Below are positions 12,001-19,134 of a DNA stretch of 64,000 bases, one piece after another. The notes beneath the pieces were generated by a model, which saw only the letters and a program-made list of their open reading frames with translations, was not told the origin of the DNA and did no database searches. Numbering within the stretch: the stretch's first letter is position 1; every line of letters begins with the position of its first letter. Source of the stretch: Akkermansiaceae bacterium (GTDB lineage: Bacteria; Verrucomicrobiota; Verrucomicrobiia; Verrucomicrobiales; DEV007); the NCBI GenBank assembly GCA_024233005.1, contig JACKQE010000003.1:310001-374000 (forward strand), read 5' to 3'. A program made the position numbers and the translations under genes.

Positions 12001-13206
12001 ACCATCAGCCGAAATCGTGGCACCTCCGGCCACATTGATATCCACTGCCTGCATGTTGACCATGCCACCTTTCCCTGAGTTACCATTCGCGCTGACCACC
12101 GAACCACCGGCCACATTGACACTCTGGGTCACGCCGACTTCGCCCACTTGGACGGAACCGCCGTTCTTGCCGTTCGCGGTGATCTTGGCGCCACGCAGCA
12201 CATTGATCTGCTCGCCGAGCAGTTCGATCTGACCTCCATCGCCCGAGCCTTCGCCGTCCGCGTTGATGGTCCCGCCCGCGTTAACGATGCTGCCCTCAAT
12301 CAGGATCCGCCCGCCGTTGCCTCCGGGCACCGTGGCCCGGATGGAGCCGGAATTGTCGACCCGCCCGCCCGGAGCGCGGAGGAAGACCTTGCCGCCCTTG
12401 CTGACCGAGCCCGTGGCCCGGATGGACCCTTTGTTGTTGATCGCCAGGGCGAACATGTTGCCGTGGGCCTTCAGCTCGACCGAGGCGCCCTCAATGGTGC
12501 CGGAATTCTCGACCCCGGTGCCACCGCTGGCTCCGGAGGTGGTGCGCACAAAGACCCGTTCGCCTTCCGCATTCGGCGCGGCTGAAATGAGCACTTCCTG
12601 TCCCGCGGCCAGTCCCACGGTGCCGCTGGTGGCGGTGATGGTCCCGGTGTTGGTGACGCTCTTGCCAATGAGGAAGACATCCCCCCCGACGGCATTGACG
12701 CGCCCGTAATTCACGACCCCGGCGCTGGTGTTGCCTTTGAACACCATGTCCCCGCCCCCGAGGAAATCCGCGTCCGAGACATCGAGCGTCGACAGCACCA
12801 GACCACCCACATCGATTGAGCCCGTGGCCCCCACGAGAATGCCATTGGGATTGATGACCATGACTTTGCCGTTGGCCCGGAGCGCGCCGTGAATGGCGCT
12901 GGGATTGCCGGTGACGACGCGGTTGAGGACCGCGCTGCCCGATCCGGGCTGGATGAACTGCGTCAGCTCCCCGGCGGAAATGGAAAAGTCCTCCCAGTTG
13001 ATGATCGCCTTGTCGGTCAGCTGGTTGATCGAGAGATGGCCTCCCAGCCCATCCCCAATCGTGGCGCTTCCGTTGACAACAAGCCCTCCGGCGGGATTTG
13101 CCTGGAGCGGAGACGACAAGATCGCCAAGGAAGGCAGCAGAGCCATCAGCACGATCTTTTGAAAGTGTTTTTGCCGACGAAGACAGGGGGAAAGTCGTTT
13201 CATCAT
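1..13206 (-). CDS. Giant two-partner-secretion (FhaB/TpsA-like) repeat exoprotein, 3' end outside window
   Basis: The frame is open for about 4402 codons from ATG 13206 to the left edge, with no stop. Residues 1-36 form a long basic signal peptide, with likely cleavage after LQA. A TPS domain follows (about 37-150) with INQLTDKAIINWEDF and the hallmark NPNGI at 119-123. Residues of about 150-900 are haemagglutinin-type beta-helix repeats, including LLLDPTNFSIS. Then come roughly 60 modules of the type GDITV...F.AG...YAQ(I/L)GHGG. In this family the TPS domain takes the protein through an outer-membrane TpsB pore, and the beta-helix serves in adhesion or as a surface fibre. No TpsB gene is seen in the window. 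The start has only pyrimidine-rich DNA upstream and no Shine-Dalgarno sequence. The exact function and the C-terminal anchor are unknown. Confidence 0.9.
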   Translation of the reverse strand, partial: MMKRLSPCLRRQKHFQKIVLMALLPSLAILSSPLQANPAGGLVVNGSATIGDGLGGHLSINQLTDKAIINWEDFSISAGELTQFIQPGSGSAVLNRVVTGNPSAIHGALRANGKVMVINPNGILVGATGSIDVGGLVLSTLDVSDADFLGGGDMVFKGNTSAGVVNYGRVNAVGGDVFLIGKSVTNTGTITATSGTVGLAAGQEVLISAAPNAEGERVFVRTTSGASGGTGVENSGTIEGASVELKAHGNMFALAINNKGSIRATGSVSKGGKVFLRAPGGRVDNSGSIRATVPGGNGGRILIEGSIVNAGGTINADGEGSGDGGQIELLGEQINVLRGAKITANGKNGGSVQVGEVGVTQSVNVAGGSVVSANGNSGKGGMVNMQAVDINVAGGATISADGATSGGTLQIGTAGFTRSANIATGATLSAAGGTGNGGQVLVNGATLDAAEGSSILANGAQGGVVRFNASQSASVAGNIAAIGALKNGGAIAVSGNQSVTIGSGATLSARGAVNGGSVQIYSGSAGTVAVDGALKASGETGKGGLVVIKGGTSTEIGAGALVEMNHATNGGTLLVDTVNGVTNVGGTVSAIGHGPTASRTVTVKLLGNEVNLLSTALVDASSSSGGGTIYVGGGFQGATLGVHNALSTMVENGAVLRSDALESGAGGTVVVWANGTSEFHGAVSAEGVSRGGLVEVSGRQGLFFDGEVSTVASNGSAGVLLLDPTNFSISTAGSSASNLNNGTLQTQLSSNNVVVSTFDAGGSDPGHLTVTGRVAWNSAFGLTLLAEGDIYVANDLGNRGSGDVNLVAGWDSTSLPLSTILGGAPSSTPGSNNPASAVDMDASFFDTANFGAGNGSVYIGTSDAGVTGARTTVIVGSRTGQTNVAGFDVRVLGGVQSDNENQYAQIGYDHEDISNSYTDPVTGRIRVQAKNDVILRGGEVGGSLSGATNGDSGGAGRYAYGHIGHGGNWGSSRISLGGDIIVEAGHDVDGQAGTNRDASVQIGHGGSAYGRYHNPSGNNYTNVSGNITVDAGNAVSMRAGTGNVAYAMIGHGGREFRPTAGTGNIDVTAGAGGVTIKGGTGVYDANFAMIGHGGYSSFIANDSGAGDATPSRDYSKVGYTGTIDVTTIGGGDIDILGQGGDDGFAMIGHGGWDSDGNHGGSPEAGKITVSSSGALHLNAALGGAVTTWGQDDGFAQIGHGGRAVDGKLSGDVVVNVNGEATFLSGASYRQHVQLGHGGRDSLGAKEGVISLTTGGDIIFSAGSGEAWALLGHGGYQSSAAAGDPSIQGGVVGNIVVNSGGKIDFSAGTFDNSFVQLGHGGRATRSDNAGSITVTAKDSVLFTGGYVSGGVGGSSTRSGSVGYALLGHGGYDADSTNPGDNAAVITAAENPYVDPGGANGYSYAFDGYGPVGADTYSDYARFGPSDKDRIGNSGDITVTSLDGAVVFTAGDRDTNFAQIGHGGYVTDGDNTGFVKVYADVNRSGGGAALGENFNHSQGLNFGLGYSGDPASRTELTGGGEYFAGDILFDARGEDQNGPHYVQIGHGGYYSSGGHTGDIVVEAGRNITFLAGRDSSYAKVGHGGMNEHALNQADVNGTDDDNDVDDHVGTIGLESGSEDPPDNRRDFANDRYFSGTNQGDITVLANGDIRFIGFTRDSNIGGAGFVQIGHGGWKMDADPGALNRAAGHNGDITVQAGGLTMSGGRIVSAVNPNASITFESGMQVNSFAMVGNGGYESFGNHFGDIEVAAASHVDFHARGGSPTGAWNANTRAENSWVQIGNGGRNSSFNAALPRALESTSSGPGNGAVFGENSAFYINAVTLGTNVAQGNGAVVAPSGVAADGSGLPMYGQGSLQPLTTFNQVLVNPNTVRFVDDDLNPLTAPIPIIPPESRGTWYHIATPSAPRDAQGNPIIAMEGNINVTSLNGDTIFQGAGNENTPGAPGGETSPGSPTSTNGLGPEGARYSYVQVGHGGFEAGGDHGWVDLDGSGTADGNIAIRAEKGDFYLQGARAYGNDDPVAEWQQGMVYSYAQVGHGGARSGGTMSGDITVVAAGTARMLAGAGEQTYVQIGHGGYDASYYSGAGELAFEPDSRDGNAGNAGDRRGANVQNWYYPAYDIALDGSLAQSLGGYIRTDFVVDAAIAAGNGAGVGVPDINGRRSRELYYRQIRGDITVVGGNGVELRATDQGHGGVNAIVPGESQNSAPNSYALIGHGGRSTEQHTINANITVDASGFDPTSGNAALPGATGGAVIGTAGNSTESFVQIGHGGYDGDGNQSGSITVRAGQNADGVGVYFVGGTWNNDYAQIGHGGINAQSAGYLDGDGDGRGDHQGDSGDITVDSVGDVVFLAGSGHRLVDNGDFLAYALLGHGGYDADVRQSEDATATNYQGVAGRGIGHNGDITVASTKGSIYFSAVDINRATNNPTQSETIAAAVNSPGFGGGRFNFAQLGHGGYAAQGQHFGDITVYAGFDIFGNATNTGNLGTSSSDIVFLGGNSRGARVAGEHIAYAQLGHGGRSAQGDLGSRDANGNATETITVASGRDVHFGAGTGTENYAQLGVGGRDARGDHAMNIEVTAGRDLTFVASQADHLNGTGVFGINEYEHNAFDDASDASLGSVSFMDKRILPGSLTFTINTSSLAALTGDLTFVDVRDSATASTGTIQQTGSGTVVGTINYTTGSVTFTTSILNSNPGSDDIIVKYQHADNDLGYVQLGNGGWDSDSGDNTGDVGKITVTTLNGGNVTFSSGPNDSYAQLGHGGRDTSGNHGQAFDALGNLDTAASKITLNADGAVAFGAYQGNALWGESNRAYVQLGHGGWTARGDMVGDIEVNAKGGISFTGGTGMESYAQLGHGGHDSDDPNNTSGRGNVGKITVTTGTGGDIVFTAGGKTTGAGRRSYAQLGHGGFDVYGNHGEDPNRTGDTTVSAIVVDSGGAIRFTAGPGVHNDPAGGGESQEAYALLGHGGHTARGDHLGNITVTAAGDIIFKASDSAPTGIAQLGHGGWDADDPNGGTASTGNRGDISVTTTNGGNIVFTAGSGTQNDNYAQLGHGGRATNGNHIGTIMVVGDGDLLFTGGLVNAYAQLGHGGVDAAGDFNGWINVDVKGLIDFKAGTADRGYTQLGHGGYHADDTTTTVGHIGNITVKSGGDINFTGGTAGTTYAQLGHGGHENDGDHSGVIVVDSGGAIRFAAGNGSVPSIWENMANLGHGGLRARGDHSGNITVTAVDNIELTGGTNRRSYAQIGHGGQDADNPNEDVNSVGMNGAITVQSTAGDILLTGGTGYESYTMIGHGGQATKGQNGSDGLSDIEIDAAGRLVLKSGAGPEAGGDQSGQLANAQIGHGGDDADGNHTANICIHVGEDVLLDSSGGNAQRTYTQIGNGGYSSGGNHSGFITVVSGLSGANGGIKLQGGIAGANDQYAMIGHGGTGSSGNHTGDITLIDTGGGGLTLQGGATGLSYALVGHGDGASSSSGTRAGNIYVDVDGQISVVNGGPSTSIGWIGHQSTAANEGITLGTANTTLFGTGFNATFNLTGMLNQALAAGITTIGNNSGNFTFDQAYTYSSANALNVLATGDITFLRGLQNSGTGAVNIAAGWDGKTGGLGVDPTLCTPVAAPNFDFAAVIAACATATGVGNQGTVFIGTGTQAFAVAVGSLGGATTAMGHRVEINGSDSTANAYGQLGFHQTAASQTGAGAVNLHVHEGGLALNAGDSVGSYAQAGHGGLGSTANTQSGAITVEFCEAGSATFNGGAGLNAYALLGHGGNVGSNTKSGDITFSGSLVNVDLNGGSTTGTYAQIGHGGDNSDGAITSNILLSASGAVTLDGGAGQDSTARIGSGGRDSDGAKSGTTTVSGASVTLTGGAGSNAGTQIGAGGSLADGNLTGTTTVTTTTGDLRILAGTGTDSASQVGAGGIQASGTHNSATTVTAAGNVVLDATNGGASASARIGLGGTAADGAFTGLVGVTAGGDLTLTGGASNTGTYAQIGLGGLNSDASKNGGTTVEATNISLASGAGANAYTQIGAGGTSGSGNITGPTSVTANGGTVSVIAGSGQDAYAQLGAGGTKANGTHSSSTAVSADGAVTVQGGSGDNSYASIGLGGMNLDGALAGITTVTTPDAVSLTAGSNATAYAQIGLSGGFGGNGDKTGSVSVTGASVDVTGAAAFAQIGNGGVSGFGTKNGNVVVKATAGDVTVTGGDLNGYALIGHGGIKSGGVTIGAPSTVISVSATADVVLQGGSADVAFAQIGNGGTNNDAGTTEATVEVLAGGQVDVLGGSGPNSYAQIGNGGAGSDGTKQGTVLVDAGTDVNVTRGSGSSAYAKIGNGDQLFDAGGVGTATGNVSGDIQVSAGFDVRLTGGLIGHVDPTIVSSSIATGGDTFVAVSRLDPEAGGNGVIETDSASVLSAGGGELRIY
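265..10495 (-). repeat. Array of about 60 YAQ(I/L)G(H/N/A/L)GG modules inside the exoprotein
   Basis: By eye, the motif recurs about every 105-180 bases. There are two sub-arrays. From about 2830 to 10320 the core is nearly always GHGG, with about 45 copies. From about 265 to 2170 the spacing tightens to 110-117 bases and the core varies between GNGG, GAGG, GLGG and GHGG, with about 18 copies. Positions of about 2200-2800 between them lack the regular motif. Between cores lies a short strand of the type ITV or IDV, ending in F.AG. The copies are diverged in DNA, so this is an old protein-level repeat and not a recent tandem expansion. Confidence 0.85.
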
Positions 13207-14419
13207 GATAAAGGAAGAAGGAGGAGAAAAAGAGGCCGGACTTGGCAGGCAGCATCAATATGACAAATCTTTTTGTGCTTATTACATTTTGTTAAATGCC
13301 TAATTCCAATGCAGTAGCAAGCCGCCCCCCTCCCTTAAACCGTTATTCCTTTATAAAAAAAAGCCGCAATTTCAGCAAGAAAAAAGTGAACTTTTTTCTT
13401 TATTTGCTTATGTTTTTGGGCACCCTGAAAATCGCTACCTATTACTTTTGAATAGGTTGCCAGAATTTATCAATTACTTTTTATACTACAAAAAATCCAG
13501 ATTTCTCTTCTTTATGACGAGGTTTTTTGGCCACTATCCTAAGCACTTTTTCATTGCCTATTCCATTTGGGCAACATTTCCAATCCATCCACCAACCGAC
13601 AACCTACGATGAAACCCCATCGTCACTCTTAATTCACCCCTTACCGGAGTAGACTCTCTCCAATTGCATTTTTTCAACCTGCTTATTTTTAGCTTGTTTC
13701 GAACTTTTTAGATCAGGACTCAGCCAGGTGACGGATCCGCAGAGCTTCAGAATCACCCTGGATCGCAGAATAAAACGACCACAGAATCCGCCTTCCATCA
13801 TTTCCAATTTAAAAATCAGTCAGAATCCCTCGATCCAGGAGACCCCAATTCCCAAAAACAGGGAAATCCCACCGATGCGCCACCATTGAGATACTAAGCC
13901 TCGTTTTATCTGCCAAAATCCCGACTGTGAACGGATGACCACACCTCTCCCAAGGCAGTCAATCCCACTCCCGATCTCCATCACACCGTATCAAGTCAGG
14001 CATCATTCCAGAGACAGGACCGGACCAGGCAGAATGCTCAAGTTCCTTCCTTGATGCCGTTGGCCCCCACAGGCGCGCGCATTCCAGCACGCCGACGCGG
14101 CCGAGGCCACGCTGTTCCTGCGCAGGTTATCCCCCACACAATCGTGCATTCCAGCACGGGCGAAATCCAAGGGATGAGGGAGACACACCCCATCACCACA
14201 CACCGCCCTCAGGTGGAATCAGAACGGGCATCAAACGATCGATGCCGCCTTCCTGCGCTCTCCCGGACACAAAGCCAGTCCCCCCCACTAATCTGCCTCC
14301 GAGGCAAAAGCAGCCATCCGGGCGTACGGCATCCCAAATTCGCCCTGCCATTATGGGGCGCTCGCAGGCGAGGAAGCACACCCCTTATCGAGATGACAGG
14401 ATCCCTCGAATCAGGCAGC
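13207..14419. promoter_or_regulatory. 1.2 kb gene-free region upstream of the exoprotein, AT-rich near the gene
   Basis: No credible gene is seen. Positions 13260-13720 are strikingly AT-rich against a GC-rich background and probably hold the exoprotein promoter. Two hairpins stand out. One has 10-bp arms at 13377-13386 and 13391-13400 with a four-base loop. The other is built on ACCTATT (13437-13443) and AATAGGT (13451-13457). Nearer 14080-14160 the string CATTCCAGCACG occurs twice. I could not assign a specific promoter or regulator site. Confidence 0.4.
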
Positions 14420-15631
14420 TCAGTTCAATTTCGGGGTGTAGAGCGGCATCTCATAATTGGGCCTCAAGTCATCGAAGATTTGCCACTGCTGAAGGGAGGG
14501 GTAATTGGCGAGCGGCACCAGCCGCAATTCGATGTCGTCCCCCGGCTCCTGGCGGGCGATATGGGTCAATTTACGGTGAAAGACCACCCCGTTGGCGACC
14601 CGGATCCGCTGCGCCGGGTAATTCCCCAGAACATCCTTCACCACCTCGTATTCATAGGTGCCTAGGGCATTGGCGTAGGAGACATCGGTCAGGCGGGGAA
14701 TCTCCGATTTCTCGACCAATCTGAGTTTCAGCAACACCTCCGGTACCGCCTCAACCGGAGCCCCTTCGATGACTTTGGCGGGAGCGGCGGTGGCGTTCCC
14801 GCCGGCGCCAAGAGACGCGGAACCGGCAGCAGGCAGGGAAAACACTTCCGCGGACCTGACGGCGGCCGCGGCGGACGGTTTCTCCACGACAGGAACGGCT
14901 CTTGCCACCAAAGGCCCGCCAGGCTGGACGGAAGCTTGAAGGCACTTCATGGTCATCATGGCCCAATCCGAAGCCTCCTCCGCTCCATAATGAATGCCAT
15001 CCGTGGCCGGATAGGCACCGGTGAATTTGGTGTGCGCCAGGCTGTCAAAATAGTTGCCCTGATGGGCTTCGATGGATTGCCGCATGATCTGGCCCAGCTC
15101 CTGCTGAAGTTCCCGGGCAAACCGTTCTTCATGGGAATGCGGCGGCAGCACCCAGAAAGAGCGGGCCCCATGAGCCGCAATGACTTCGCACATCCGGTCG
15201 ATCAGCAGCTTGATTTCGGCCGCATTCTCGGCTTTGGGCCGACGTTTCGAACGCAGGGTGGCATACAGATTGACCCCGGTCTGGACGACCACCAAGTCGG
15301 GCTGGTACAAATCCAACATTTGGTCGATTTTGGGGACGGCCCGGACGTAGCCGAGACGCAGTTCGCGTTCCGGCGTCTTGGCCCAATAGCCGATCGAACA
15401 GGGCAGAGACTCATATTCACTCAACCAATAATAGGGACTCGCTCCGCCTGCGACCTGGGTGTAGACCTCGAACCCCTGTTGTCGCATCTCCCGATCCATG
15501 ACGGCGCCAAAAGCTCCCATGCTCATGGAATCCCCGAGAAACAGAACCCGCTCACGCGCCTGTGCCATTCCCCCCATAGCGACCAATGCCAACAACCCTG
15601 ATGCCAACCTGTGCAAATTTATGAGATTCAC
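14420..15631 (-). CDS. Secreted SGNH/GDSL-family hydrolase-like protein
   Basis: This 403-residue protein starts with a signal peptide (cleavage near AQA, residue 25). The block I motif FLGDSMSMG follows at 31-39 and a block V motif TDGIHY near 210, as in SGNH esterases and acetyl hydrolases (catalytic Ser, and the Asp-x-x-His pair). VVQTGVN probably corresponds to block III. The C-terminal 130 residues, after an Ala/Pro-rich linker, form an extra domain of unknown role. Members act on ester or acyl groups, often on polysaccharides, outside the cytoplasm. It is transcribed in the same direction as the giant exoprotein but 1.2 kb upstream of it. Substrate is not predictable. Confidence 0.8.
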   Translation of the reverse strand: MNLINLHRLASGLLALVAMGGMAQARERVLFLGDSMSMGAFGAVMDREMRQQGFEVYTQVAGGASPYYWLSEYESLPCSIGYWAKTPERELRLGYVRAVPKIDQMLDLYQPDLVVVQTGVNLYATLRSKRRPKAENAAEIKLLIDRMCEVIAAHGARSFWVLPPHSHEERFARELQQELGQIMRQSIEAHQGNYFDSLAHTKFTGAYPATDGIHYGAEEASDWAMMTMKCLQASVQPGGPLVARAVPVVEKPSAAAAVRSAEVFSLPAAGSASLGAGGNATAAPAKVIEGAPVEAVPEVLLKLRLVEKSEIPRLTDVSYANALGTYEYEVVKDVLGNYPAQRIRVANGVVFHRKLTHIARQEPGDDIELRLVPLANYPSLQQWQIFDDLRPNYEMPLYTPKLN

Positions 15632-15996
15632 GGCGCGATTTTTACCTTATTATTGCAACTCATTCAAGCAAATATTCTCGATTGCGATCTTGATGATAGT
15701 TTCTGTAAATTTTAGATCGAAATTTTATCAACAGTTGCAAACTATTGAACATCACTTGCCTTCAGACTAATTGATTAGGCCCTCGGCCTCATAGAAACAC
15801 CGGCGCGATCACAGACGCACCCTCCCGACGACGGGAAACCATCCTCGGGGCGATCTTCCCGCCGCCATGGTGGCTCCACTTGATTGCCAGCTCGGATCAG
15901 GGTGGGGGACTGCCGCCCCCTGAGCCACCCAGTCGCAACCAAATCATCACTTGAAGGGAATGGGGAACGCTGGCACTTTGACCGCTTTCCCCTTCC
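15632..15996. other. Divergent intergenic region between SGNH hydrolase and argB
   Basis: These 365 bases are AT-rich in 15640-15780 (next to the SGNH gene, so probably its promoter) and GC-rich towards argB. No recognisable arginine-regulator site, riboswitch or small gene was seen. Confidence 0.4.
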
Positions 15997-16893
15997 GTGA
16001 ACGAATCCACCTTCCAGCAACAAATCGACAAAGCCGCTGTCCTCATTGAAGCGCTGCCCTACCTGCAACGGTTTCGCGGAAGCACTTTCCTGATCAAGGT
16101 GGGCGGCAGCGCCATGGAAAACCCGGAGCTGGTAAAGAGCCTGCTTCGAGATGTGGTCTTCTTCGAAGTTGCGGGGATCAATCCGGTCATCGTGCATGGC
16201 GGAGGCAAAGCCATCTCCGCCGCCATGGAGCGGTCCGGGCTCACTGCGGAGTTTGTCTCCGGACTCCGCGTGACCACCGACGACGCCATGGCCATTGTGG
16301 AAAAGACCCTCAATGAGGTCATCAATGCCGACCTGGTGAGCGGAGTATCCGGCGCCGGAGGACGCGCCGTGGGGGTGCCTGGCACTGCGGTCTTCCACGG
16401 CGAGAGAATGCGGAGCTGGTCTGCTGAGGCCGGACGCGACGTGGATCTGGGCCGGGTCGGTCGGGTGATCGATTTCACGACGGACCAGATCACCCGGGCC
16501 GTTGCCTCGGAAATCGTCCCGGTCATCAGCCCGGTGGCCCGGGAACTGGGGACAGGCCTCAGTCTCAATGTCAATGCCGACCTCGCGGCCAGCGCGCTGG
16601 CGGGCCGTCTCGGAGTGGCCAAACTGGTTTTCCTGAGCGATGTGCGCGGCGTCCTGCGCGATTCGAAAGATGAAAGCACCATCATTCCCAGCATTCCCGT
16701 CGCCGAGGTGGAACCCCTGATCGAAAGCGGAGTCATTTCCGGCGGTATGATTCCCAAGGTCCGTAGTTCGGTCGAAGCGCTGCAGGCGGGCGTGGGAAAA
16801 GTCCACATGATCGATGGCCGGGTGCCACACTCCCTGTTGCTCGAAATTTTCACCGACGGCGGGATCGGCACGGAAATCTTCACCCCATCCTAA
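15997..16893 (+). CDS. argB: Acetylglutamate kinase
   Basis: Cytoplasmic enzyme that phosphorylates N-acetylglutamate, the second step of arginine synthesis. The 298 residues match the usual length. IKVGGSAM near residue 34 is the phosphate-binding loop, VIVHGGGKAIS near 65-75 binds the acetyl-amino acid, LNVNADLAASALA near 190 and the KVRSSVEAL segment near 250 belong to the ATP-binding half. The start is GTG at 15997. The gene leads an operon with argD 17 bases downstream, which supports the call. The amino-acid kinase family also includes other kinases, but the motifs and context leave little doubt. Confidence 0.95.
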   Translation: MNESTFQQQIDKAAVLIEALPYLQRFRGSTFLIKVGGSAMENPELVKSLLRDVVFFEVAGINPVIVHGGGKAISAAMERSGLTAEFVSGLRVTTDDAMAIVEKTLNEVINADLVSGVSGAGGRAVGVPGTAVFHGERMRSWSAEAGRDVDLGRVGRVIDFTTDQITRAVASEIVPVISPVARELGTGLSLNVNADLAASALAGRLGVAKLVFLSDVRGVLRDSKDESTIIPSIPVAEVEPLIESGVISGGMIPKVRSSVEALQAGVGKVHMIDGRVPHSLLLEIFTDGGIGTEIFTPS

Positions 16894-16910
16894 ACTCTCC
16901 CTCACGACCC

Positions 16911-18182
16911 GTGACCACCAGCGATCTCACCACCCGCTACATTGTCCCCAGCTATGGGCGCTTCCCGCTCGCGCTGGCGCGTGGCGAGGGCACCCGCGTT
17001 TGGGACGAAAATGGCGCGGAATACCTCGACTTTGGCGCAGGCATCGCGGTCTGTTCCCTTGGGCATTGCCACCCCGCGATCACGCGCGCCCTGCAGGAGC
17101 AGGCCGGCATATTGATCCACACCTCCAATCTCTATCATACCCGCCCCCAGGGCTTGCTCGCGAAGCATCTCGTGGAGAAGGTCATGGGCGGACAGGGCGG
17201 CAAAATATTCTTTGCCAACAGCGGCGCCGAGGCGAACGAGGGACTCTACAAACTGGCGCGGAAATTCGGTCATTCCCGTCCCACCGGACAAGGCAGACCC
17301 CGGACCGAGATCATCACCTGTCTGGAATCTTTCCATGGCCGGACCCTGGCCGGCATTGCCGCCACGGGGCAACCGAAATTCCGCGACGGGTTCGCCCCCG
17401 ACATGCCGGGATTCCGCTATGTCCCTTACAACGATGCCGACGCGCTCCGCGCCGCGGTTTCGGAGGAGACGGCGGCGATCCTCTTCGAAGTCATCCAAGG
17501 CGAGGGTGGCATCCGTCCCGTCACTCCCACGTTCGCCCGGGCGGCATGGGAACTGAGAGACCAGCACGACCTGCTCGTCATGTTCGACGACGTCCAGGCC
17601 GGACTGGGCCGCACCGGAGACCTCCGCAGCTGGCACAGCGTCCTTCCTCCCGCGGATCGCTTCGAGCCTGACGCCGTCAGCTGGGCCAAGGGACTGGGGG
17701 GAGGTTTTCCCATCGGCGCATTCTGGGCCTCGGAACGCGCCGTCGGCGACCGTCCGCTGTGCGATCTCCTCGGGCCGGGCACCCATGCCTCCACCTTCGG
17801 TGGCACGCCTCTGGGCAGTGCCGTCGCCCTGGCTGTTCTGGAGGAAATCGAACGCGCCGGACTCTGCGACCATGCCTTGCAGATGGGCCACCGCATTCGC
17901 CAGGCCATGGCCGGGTGGGATATTCCCGTCCTTTCCGAAGTGCGCGGACAGGGCCTCATGTTGGGCCTCGACCTCGATCCCTCAGCAGTCCAGGACACCC
18001 TCGGCCTGGCCGGATGCCAGGGCCGCGCCAGTCTCCTCGCCACGCAAAAGCTCATGAGTGCCGGGCTTCTCACCGTGCCTTCGGGAGAACGGGTCGTTCG
18101 TTTGCTGCCCCCTTTGAATGTGAGCGCCGCCGATGTGGAGGCCGCTCTTTCGATCCTGCGCGATGTCCTGACTTCCCTCTAA
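16911..18182 (+). CDS. argD: Acetylornithine aminotransferase
   Basis: PLP-dependent class III aminotransferase of 423 residues that makes N-acetylornithine from the semialdehyde, following ArgB. FANSGAEANEG (near 103) and the PLP lysine in SWAKGLGGGFPIGAF (near 260) are evident. The usual DEVQTG is here FDDVQAGLGRTG, with Asp in place of the Glu; this is conservative but unusual. The start is GTG at 16911. It sits 17 bases after argB and 15 before argF. An ornithine or succinylornithine aminotransferase would look similar, and the operon favours ArgD. Confidence 0.93.
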   Translation: MTTSDLTTRYIVPSYGRFPLALARGEGTRVWDENGAEYLDFGAGIAVCSLGHCHPAITRALQEQAGILIHTSNLYHTRPQGLLAKHLVEKVMGGQGGKIFFANSGAEANEGLYKLARKFGHSRPTGQGRPRTEIITCLESFHGRTLAGIAATGQPKFRDGFAPDMPGFRYVPYNDADALRAAVSEETAAILFEVIQGEGGIRPVTPTFARAAWELRDQHDLLVMFDDVQAGLGRTGDLRSWHSVLPPADRFEPDAVSWAKGLGGGFPIGAFWASERAVGDRPLCDLLGPGTHASTFGGTPLGSAVALAVLEEIERAGLCDHALQMGHRIRQAMAGWDIPVLSEVRGQGLMLGLDLDPSAVQDTLGLAGCQGRASLLATQKLMSAGLLTVPSGERVVRLLPPLNVSAADVEAALSILRDVLTSL

Positions 18183-18197
18183 ACACCCCCACGAATC

Positions 18198-19112
18198 ATG
18201 AAACACCTGCTCTCTTTGGAAAGCCTCTCCACCCGCGAGATGGAATACCTCATCGACTCCGCCGGAGCCCTGAAACAGGGAAGAGGCCATCTCGATCCCC
18301 AGGTGCTGGCGGGACAGGTTTGGGCTCTGATTTTCAACAAATCCTCCACGAGGACCCGCGTCAGTTTCGAGGTGGGTATCCGCGAACTGGGCGGCTCCCC
18401 GATGTTCCTCAGCGGGCATGACATGCAGATCGGCCGTGGAGAACCGGTCCGCGACACCGCCCGTGTTCTTAGCAGCATGGTCGATGGCGCCATCATCCGG
18501 ACCTACGCTCAAAGTGATGTCGAGGAATTCGCGCATTTTGGCAACCTCCCCACCATCAACGCACTGACGGACGAGGAACATCCCTGCCAGATCCTCGCCG
18601 ACCTCCAGACGATCGAAGAACGCCTCGGAAGCTGGCGCGGCACCCGGGTGGTCTTCCTCGGCGACGCCGACTGCAATGTCGCCCGCTCCTGGATGTGGGC
18701 GGCCGCGCGTCTCGATTTCGACCTTGTCCTGAGCGGTCCGGAGGCTTATCTGCCTCCGGCAGGCCTGCGCGAGCAGATTGCGGAAGCCGGAGGCCGGGTC
18801 ACCTATGAGACCGACGCCCGCTCCGCCGCGGATGGCGCCGATGTGCTCTACACGGATGTCTGGGTCAGCATGGGCAAGGAGGAAGAAGGCGCCGAACGGA
18901 TCGAAGCGCTCCGCAATCACCAGATCAATGCCGCCCTTGTGGCCCGGGCCAAACCCGGAGCTCTTGTCATGCATTGCTTGCCGGCTTACCGGGAAAAGGA
19001 AATCACGGAGGAAGTCCTGGAAAACCACGCTGAAACCATCTTCACCCAGGCCGAAAACCGCCTCCACGCGCAAAAAGCGATCCTGCTCCAACTCGCCCGC
19101 GCCTGGCAGTAA
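18198..19112 (+). CDS. argF: Ornithine carbamoyltransferase
   Basis: Makes citrulline from ornithine and carbamoyl phosphate in the cytoplasm. The carbamoyl-phosphate motif KSSTRTR is near residue 50, the ornithine-type loop EEHPCQ near 130, and HCLPAYR, the family signature with the catalytic Cys, near 258. The 304 residues are typical. It follows argD by 15 bases, completing an argB-argD-argF transcription unit. argC, argJ, argG and argH must lie elsewhere. Confidence 0.95.
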   Translation: MKHLLSLESLSTREMEYLIDSAGALKQGRGHLDPQVLAGQVWALIFNKSSTRTRVSFEVGIRELGGSPMFLSGHDMQIGRGEPVRDTARVLSSMVDGAIIRTYAQSDVEEFAHFGNLPTINALTDEEHPCQILADLQTIEERLGSWRGTRVVFLGDADCNVARSWMWAAARLDFDLVLSGPEAYLPPAGLREQIAEAGGRVTYETDARSAADGADVLYTDVWVSMGKEEEGAERIEALRNHQINAALVARAKPGALVMHCLPAYREKEITEEVLENHAETIFTQAENRLHAQKAILLQLARAWQ

Positions 19113-19134
19113 CCCGGAGTCCGGCCCCCACTCC

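Noticed and set aside
12491..13258. Alternative minus-strand frame across the start of the exoprotein
   Set aside because: It lacks TPS features. The frame from 13206 carries the signal peptide and TPS domain.
15775..16905. Minus-strand open frame across argB
   Set aside because: It is antisense to a clear acetylglutamate kinase and has no motifs of its own.
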